Of a stretch of 50,273 nucleotides of DNA, positions 47,090 through 50,273 are shown piece after piece. Numbering within the stretch: position 1 is the first letter of the stretch; every line of letters begins with the position of its first letter. The notes beneath the pieces were generated by a model. That model was not told the DNA's origin. It was given only the letters and a program-made list of their open reading frames with translations, and did no database searches. A program made the position numbers and the translations under genes. The stretch comes from an uncultured Gallionellaceae bacterium (GTDB lineage Bacteria > Pseudomonadota > Gammaproteobacteria > Burkholderiales > Gallionellaceae): positions 1 through 50,273 of the forward strand of contig CAIWKC010000104.1 in assembly GCA_903913145.1 (NCBI GenBank), written 5' to 3'.

Positions 47090-48772
47090 CTAAGGCAAGA
47101 TAATATTAAATCCGCTGATACTATTGGTATTTCGCAGGTCTATCATGCTGTTGAATGGAATTATTTTTAGCGTAGTTTTTGGTTGTGAACTATTCCACAC
47201 TCTCAGATATCCGTAATAATAAGCACCCGGAACGGTTGTGCTGAGGTTGCCGGCAGGTAACGTGACACTGTATGTACCCGTATTCGCAATTAGCGACGAG
47301 CTAATATCAACCGAGTTGACGATGTTTGTGAAGCGAGAAAAAACCAGATACCCGCTGTTGTACAAACCCATAGTCTGAGTAATGCTGCCTGTGACAGTGC
47401 CTTGAGTTACGTTAAGCATTGGCGAAGGCGGATAAAAGAGAAGCGGGGTTGCTAAAGTATTAGTGGTGCCCGGATACATCACATTCACAGTAGATGTGCT
47501 TACGTTGTAATACGTTAACGGTAATCCGTTAGCGGCAACAACGTAGTTGCCAAGCCCCTCTTGCGGTGTGACATTGCTGAAAGCAAGCGGCGTCCCGGCT
47601 AAATAACTCGCTAAATGGAGTGGACCTGAAGACAGCGCCATGGGTGTTAGCATAATGCCGGTATAAGGATTGGTGTTTCCCCAGCGAACTTCATAGGGAA
47701 CTTCAAAAGAATTGCCCGAGTTAGGGAGAGTTTCCTGAAAAATTGCGTAACCACTGGTAGGCATCAACGACGCATTGAAGTTGGCAAAATATTCCGAATT
47801 ATTAAAGTTCAATTGCATGGGAGCTCTGGTAGTGGACAGTATCGTTGCACCATTGCCGGGAATGCTATTAATCGGAGCAGGCACACCTTTGATCAACATG
47901 GTTTCAATATTACGCCCCCTGATCAGTACATCGTAATTTGTCCCGGAAGGCAGTGGATAAAGTGAAAAACTGCCATCAGATTGCACTCTGGTAGAGCGAG
48001 TATCAATGTGGCGAGAACCGTCACCGGATAAAATTTCTGCCTTGACTATTAAGTTGTATCCGCAAGTAGAAGAAACAACTGATGTACAAAGCTGTGCAGG
48101 ATTAAGATTGCCAACGATTGCGCCGGATTGGTCAAGGTCAAAATAACGCAAACTCGGCTTCATTGTGAAATAAATTTCCGAGTTGTGGGCGAAGGTGACC
48201 AAATCATGTTCAAGATCGAAATCAAGAGCAAGATTGAGGCTGTTCGCCGTTGTAACAGCAAAGCTTCCGGTGAGTTGTATACCTTGAGTGGGGTAAGCCA
48301 CTTCCAGTGGGACATGATGTGCAACATTGGGTGAGACAGACAAGTCGGTATAGTCAACCTGGTCATTGTAGGCCAGTCCTGCGGCTAGTGCGGATGCGGT
48401 TAACGCATCATCAAATCCTGCCAAAAAAAGACGTAGTTGCGTATAAGTCCCGACAGGAAGTTGCATTCCGGAAAACACCTGATTTACTGCGCCGTTTGTC
48501 AAGTTGGCCAAATCAAGTGTAACAGGGGTTGGTAAAGTGGTTGTCCGCCAACTGGCATTGCTACTACTCCAAACAATGTTTGGATCAGAATGAAAGGAAA
48601 TTGCTTTTATGGTTACCCATACATGGTCATAATTCTCGCCCGGGCCATCAGTAATCGAGACATTGACTGTCCCAAGCGATGCTGATGGGCTTGCTCCGCC
48701 ACTGTCCAGACAGCCAGTCAGAAGAACACAAATCAGCAGTTCGAATGCCAAAATTATGGCTTTAATTTTCAA
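47090..48772 (-). CDS. DUF4382-domain lipoprotein
   Basis: The 560-residue protein has a lipoprotein signal (LLTGC, Cys21) and a Ser/Gly linker. A DUF4382 domain follows (VNVSITDGPGENYDHVWVTIKAISFH ... LPVGTYTQLRLFLAG). The remaining about 350 residues look like repeated beta-sandwich or carboxypeptidase-regulatory-like strands (GSFSLYPLPSGTNYDVLIRG). It starts at TTG 48772; GGAGG 4 bases upstream supports this and no nearby ATG exists. It is likely surface or periplasmic, anchored to the membrane. Function unknown for the family. Confidence 0.87.
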   Translation of the reverse strand: MKIKAIILAFELLICVLLTGCLDSGGASPSASLGTVNVSITDGPGENYDHVWVTIKAISFHSDPNIVWSSSNASWRTTTLPTPVTLDLANLTNGAVNQVFSGMQLPVGTYTQLRLFLAGFDDALTASALAAGLAYNDQVDYTDLSVSPNVAHHVPLEVAYPTQGIQLTGSFAVTTANSLNLALDFDLEHDLVTFAHNSEIYFTMKPSLRYFDLDQSGAIVGNLNPAQLCTSVVSSTCGYNLIVKAEILSGDGSRHIDTRSTRVQSDGSFSLYPLPSGTNYDVLIRGRNIETMLIKGVPAPINSIPGNGATILSTTRAPMQLNFNNSEYFANFNASLMPTSGYAIFQETLPNSGNSFEVPYEVRWGNTNPYTGIMLTPMALSSGPLHLASYLAGTPLAFSNVTPQEGLGNYVVAANGLPLTYYNVSTSTVNVMYPGTTNTLATPLLFYPPSPMLNVTQGTVTGSITQTMGLYNSGYLVFSRFTNIVNSVDISSSLIANTGTYSVTLPAGNLSTTVPGAYYYGYLRVWNSSQPKTTLKIIPFNSMIDLRNTNSISGFNIILP

Positions 48773-48967
48773 ATTGCCTCCGTATTATGAGAATCATTCT
48801 AGCGAGGTTAGTCAGCTTTTTTCAAGCCAATAGGTAATTGTGAATATATTCCCAAATATCGGATGTCATTGGCAAGCAGTTTAACAACATTTAACCGTAA
48901 TCATTATTAAGCCCTGCCGTTAAAAAGGCTTTGCTATTTCAAGTATGTTGCAACACTTATTGACCAG

Positions 48968-50273
48968 TTAAATTTCAACCCGAGTTCCCATTTCGATCAC
49001 GCGGTTGGAAGGTATTTTAAAGAAATCCGCTGCATGTTGCGCGTTTCTGGATAACGCCATAAACAAGCGTTCGCGCAATTTATTCATGCCTGGATTCGGG
49101 CTGGATACGATCATGGCTCGCGATACAAAGAACGAGGTAGACATCATGTCAAAAGACAATCCCCGTTTGCTGCACAACTCCAAAGCAGCAGGAATATCAG
49201 GCTCTTCCATAAATCCGTAAAAAACTCTGACCCGAAAAAAGCTTTTTCCCAAATCGTCTATCAGCAATCGATTGCCGGTGGTGACATAGGGTTTATCCTC
49301 AACTATGATCGTCAACAGAATATTGCGTTCGTGAAGTACTTGATTGTGTTTTAGGTTGTGTAACAGTGCAGACGGAGCACCTTCACCCACGTTGCTGAGG
49401 AAAACTGCCGTCCCGTTGACTCGAATAACATTGTCTATACCGCCCAGCACCGCTTCTATAGGAACTGATACGCGCTCAATTTCAGCGAATAGTAATTTGC
49501 GTCCCCGTTGCCAAGTCGTTAGCACGATAAATGAAATGATGCCTATCCCAACCGGGAACCAACCGCCTTGAGGAATTTTGATTGCATTGGCCGCAAAGTA
49601 GGTCAAATCTGTTACCAACAGGACAGTAATGAGTGGGATGGCTATAACTAGCGGCCAGCGCCACAGTAAAATCATTACAAAGGCAGACAATATGGTGGTA
49701 ATAGTCATCGTGCCCGTCACGGCGATACCGTAAGCGGCAGCAAGGTTACTGGAGCTCTGGAAGGTAAGTACCAGAAAAACAACGGCGATATAAAGTGTCC
49801 AGTTTGTGAGGGGAACATAAATTTGGCCCTGGGCTTTGTCGGAGGTTTGGCACACTTCCATACGTGGAAGAAAACCCATTTGAACTGCTTGTCGTGCGAC
49901 AGAGAATGCTCCAGAGATCACCGCTTGGGATGCGATTACCGTTGCCGCAGTAGCGAGTAGAACCATGGGCACCAGAGCCCAATCGGGAGCGAGCAAATAA
50001 AATGGATTTTCAATCGCTTTCGGATTGCGAAGTAGCAAGGCTCCCTGGCCGAAATAATTAAGTGCGAGCGAGGGCAATACGAAGTAGAACCATGTTAGAC
50101 GAATAGGGTGTTTGCCGAAATGCCCCATATCCGCATACAGAGCCTCACCACCAGTGATGGCAAGGACAATTGCACCCATCGCAAAGAATGCCAGCAACGG
50201 ATCTGTGCTTAAAAAATGGTAGGCATATATGGGATTGAGTGCCCACAACACTTGGGGATTTTGCGCGATAGCC
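48968..50273 (-). CDS. kup: Kup-type potassium transporter, truncated by the window end
   Basis: The C-terminal about 435 residues are present; the 5' part lies beyond position 50273. The frame is open through the last base ([14 protein letters not shown]), so the listed start inside it is not the gene start. Kup features are [24 protein letters not shown], several membrane helices, and the cytosolic C-terminal region with [16 protein letters not shown]. It is a K+/H+ symporter of the inner membrane. Confidence 0.94.
   Translation of the reverse strand, partial: AIAQNPQVLWALNPIYAYHFLSTDPLLAFFAMGAIVLAITGGEALYADMGHFGKHPIRLTWFYFVLPSLALNYFGQGALLLRNPKAIENPFYLLAPDWALVPMVLLATAATVIASQAVISGAFSVARQAVQMGFLPRMEVCQTSDKAQGQIYVPLTNWTLYIAVVFLVLTFQSSSNLAAAYGIAVTGTMTITTILSAFVMILLWRWPLVIAIPLITVLLVTDLTYFAANAIKIPQGGWFPVGIGIISFIVLTTWQRGRKLLFAEIERVSVPIEAVLGGIDNVIRVNGTAVFLSNVGEGAPSALLHNLKHNQVLHERNILLTIIVEDKPYVTTGNRLLIDDLGKSFFRVRVFYGFMEEPDIPAALELCSKRGLSFDMMSTSFFVSRAMIVSSPNPGMNKLRERLFMALSRNAQHAADFFKIPSNRVIEMGTRVEI

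Noticed and set aside
1-50273. CRISPR array, rRNA or insertion-sequence transposase
   Set aside because: No regularly spaced short repeats, no rRNA motifs and no transposase ORF found; the GC-rich repeats are scattered palindromes, not a CRISPR.

Overview
The window looks like chromosome of a betaproteobacterium of the Gallionellaceae/Nitrosomonadales type. The evidence is a Cyc2-like fused cytochrome-porin, the rpsP-rimM-trmD-rplS operon, the birA-coaX-SPOR gene order, many c-di-GMP and chemotaxis genes, and an RquA-like rhodoquinone enzyme. Genus is not determinable by eye; an iron- or nitrite-oxidising relative is an inference from the Cyc2-like gene alone.

Layout. 1-1.5 kb: Cyc2-like outer-membrane cytochrome with a strong terminator. 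1.5-6.3 kb: an HrpA-type DEAH helicase whose reading frame is interrupted in frame by four GC-rich palindromic repeat insertions. The first insertion also carries a complete DUF559 endonuclease-like domain between two repeat doublets. 6.5-12.9 kb: malic enzyme/phosphotransacetylase, a small coiled-coil protein, then an overlapping patatin-birA-coaX-SPOR operon. 12.97-20.2 kb: a tRNA with a CAU anticodon followed by an integrative element of about 7.2 kb, bounded by a 31-bp direct repeat. The element carries a tyrosine integrase, a PAS-GGDEF-EAL protein with a small Ala-rich partner (bracketed by 11-C and 12-G tracts), an unknown gene, a Rep_trans-type initiator or relaxase with a strong internal hairpin, and an AlpA-type regulator.

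20.5-26.7 kb: a sensory island with two methyl-accepting chemotaxis proteins, each preceded by a small exported protein (a cysteine-less rhodanese and a helical-bundle protein), plus a BLUF blue-light sensor. 26.8-31.5 kb: a GH63-like glycoside hydrolase and formate-tetrahydrofolate ligase. 31.6-37.9 kb: small outer-membrane proteins (one apparently truncated), the RquA-like enzyme, two overlapping HD-GYP phosphodiesterases with different sensors, and a 44-residue His/Met-tailed membrane peptide. 38.2-44.3 kb: an NmrA-like reductase, a glucose-6-phosphate dehydrogenase fused to a cyclic-nucleotide-binding domain, small envelope proteins and a TrpB2-type enzyme. 44.5-46.6 kb: the ribosomal protein/tRNA methyltransferase operon, with a further repeat copy between rpsP and rimM. 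46.6-50.3 kb: a VOC protein, a DUF4382 lipoprotein and a Kup potassium transporter cut off by the window end.

The two most unusual signals are (1) the repeat/DUF559 insertions inside the helicase gene, which behave like protein-tolerated selfish palindromes, and (2) the compact tRNA-linked element that combines a c-di-GMP enzyme with a rolling-circle-type initiator. All assignments are by eye; no searches were run.
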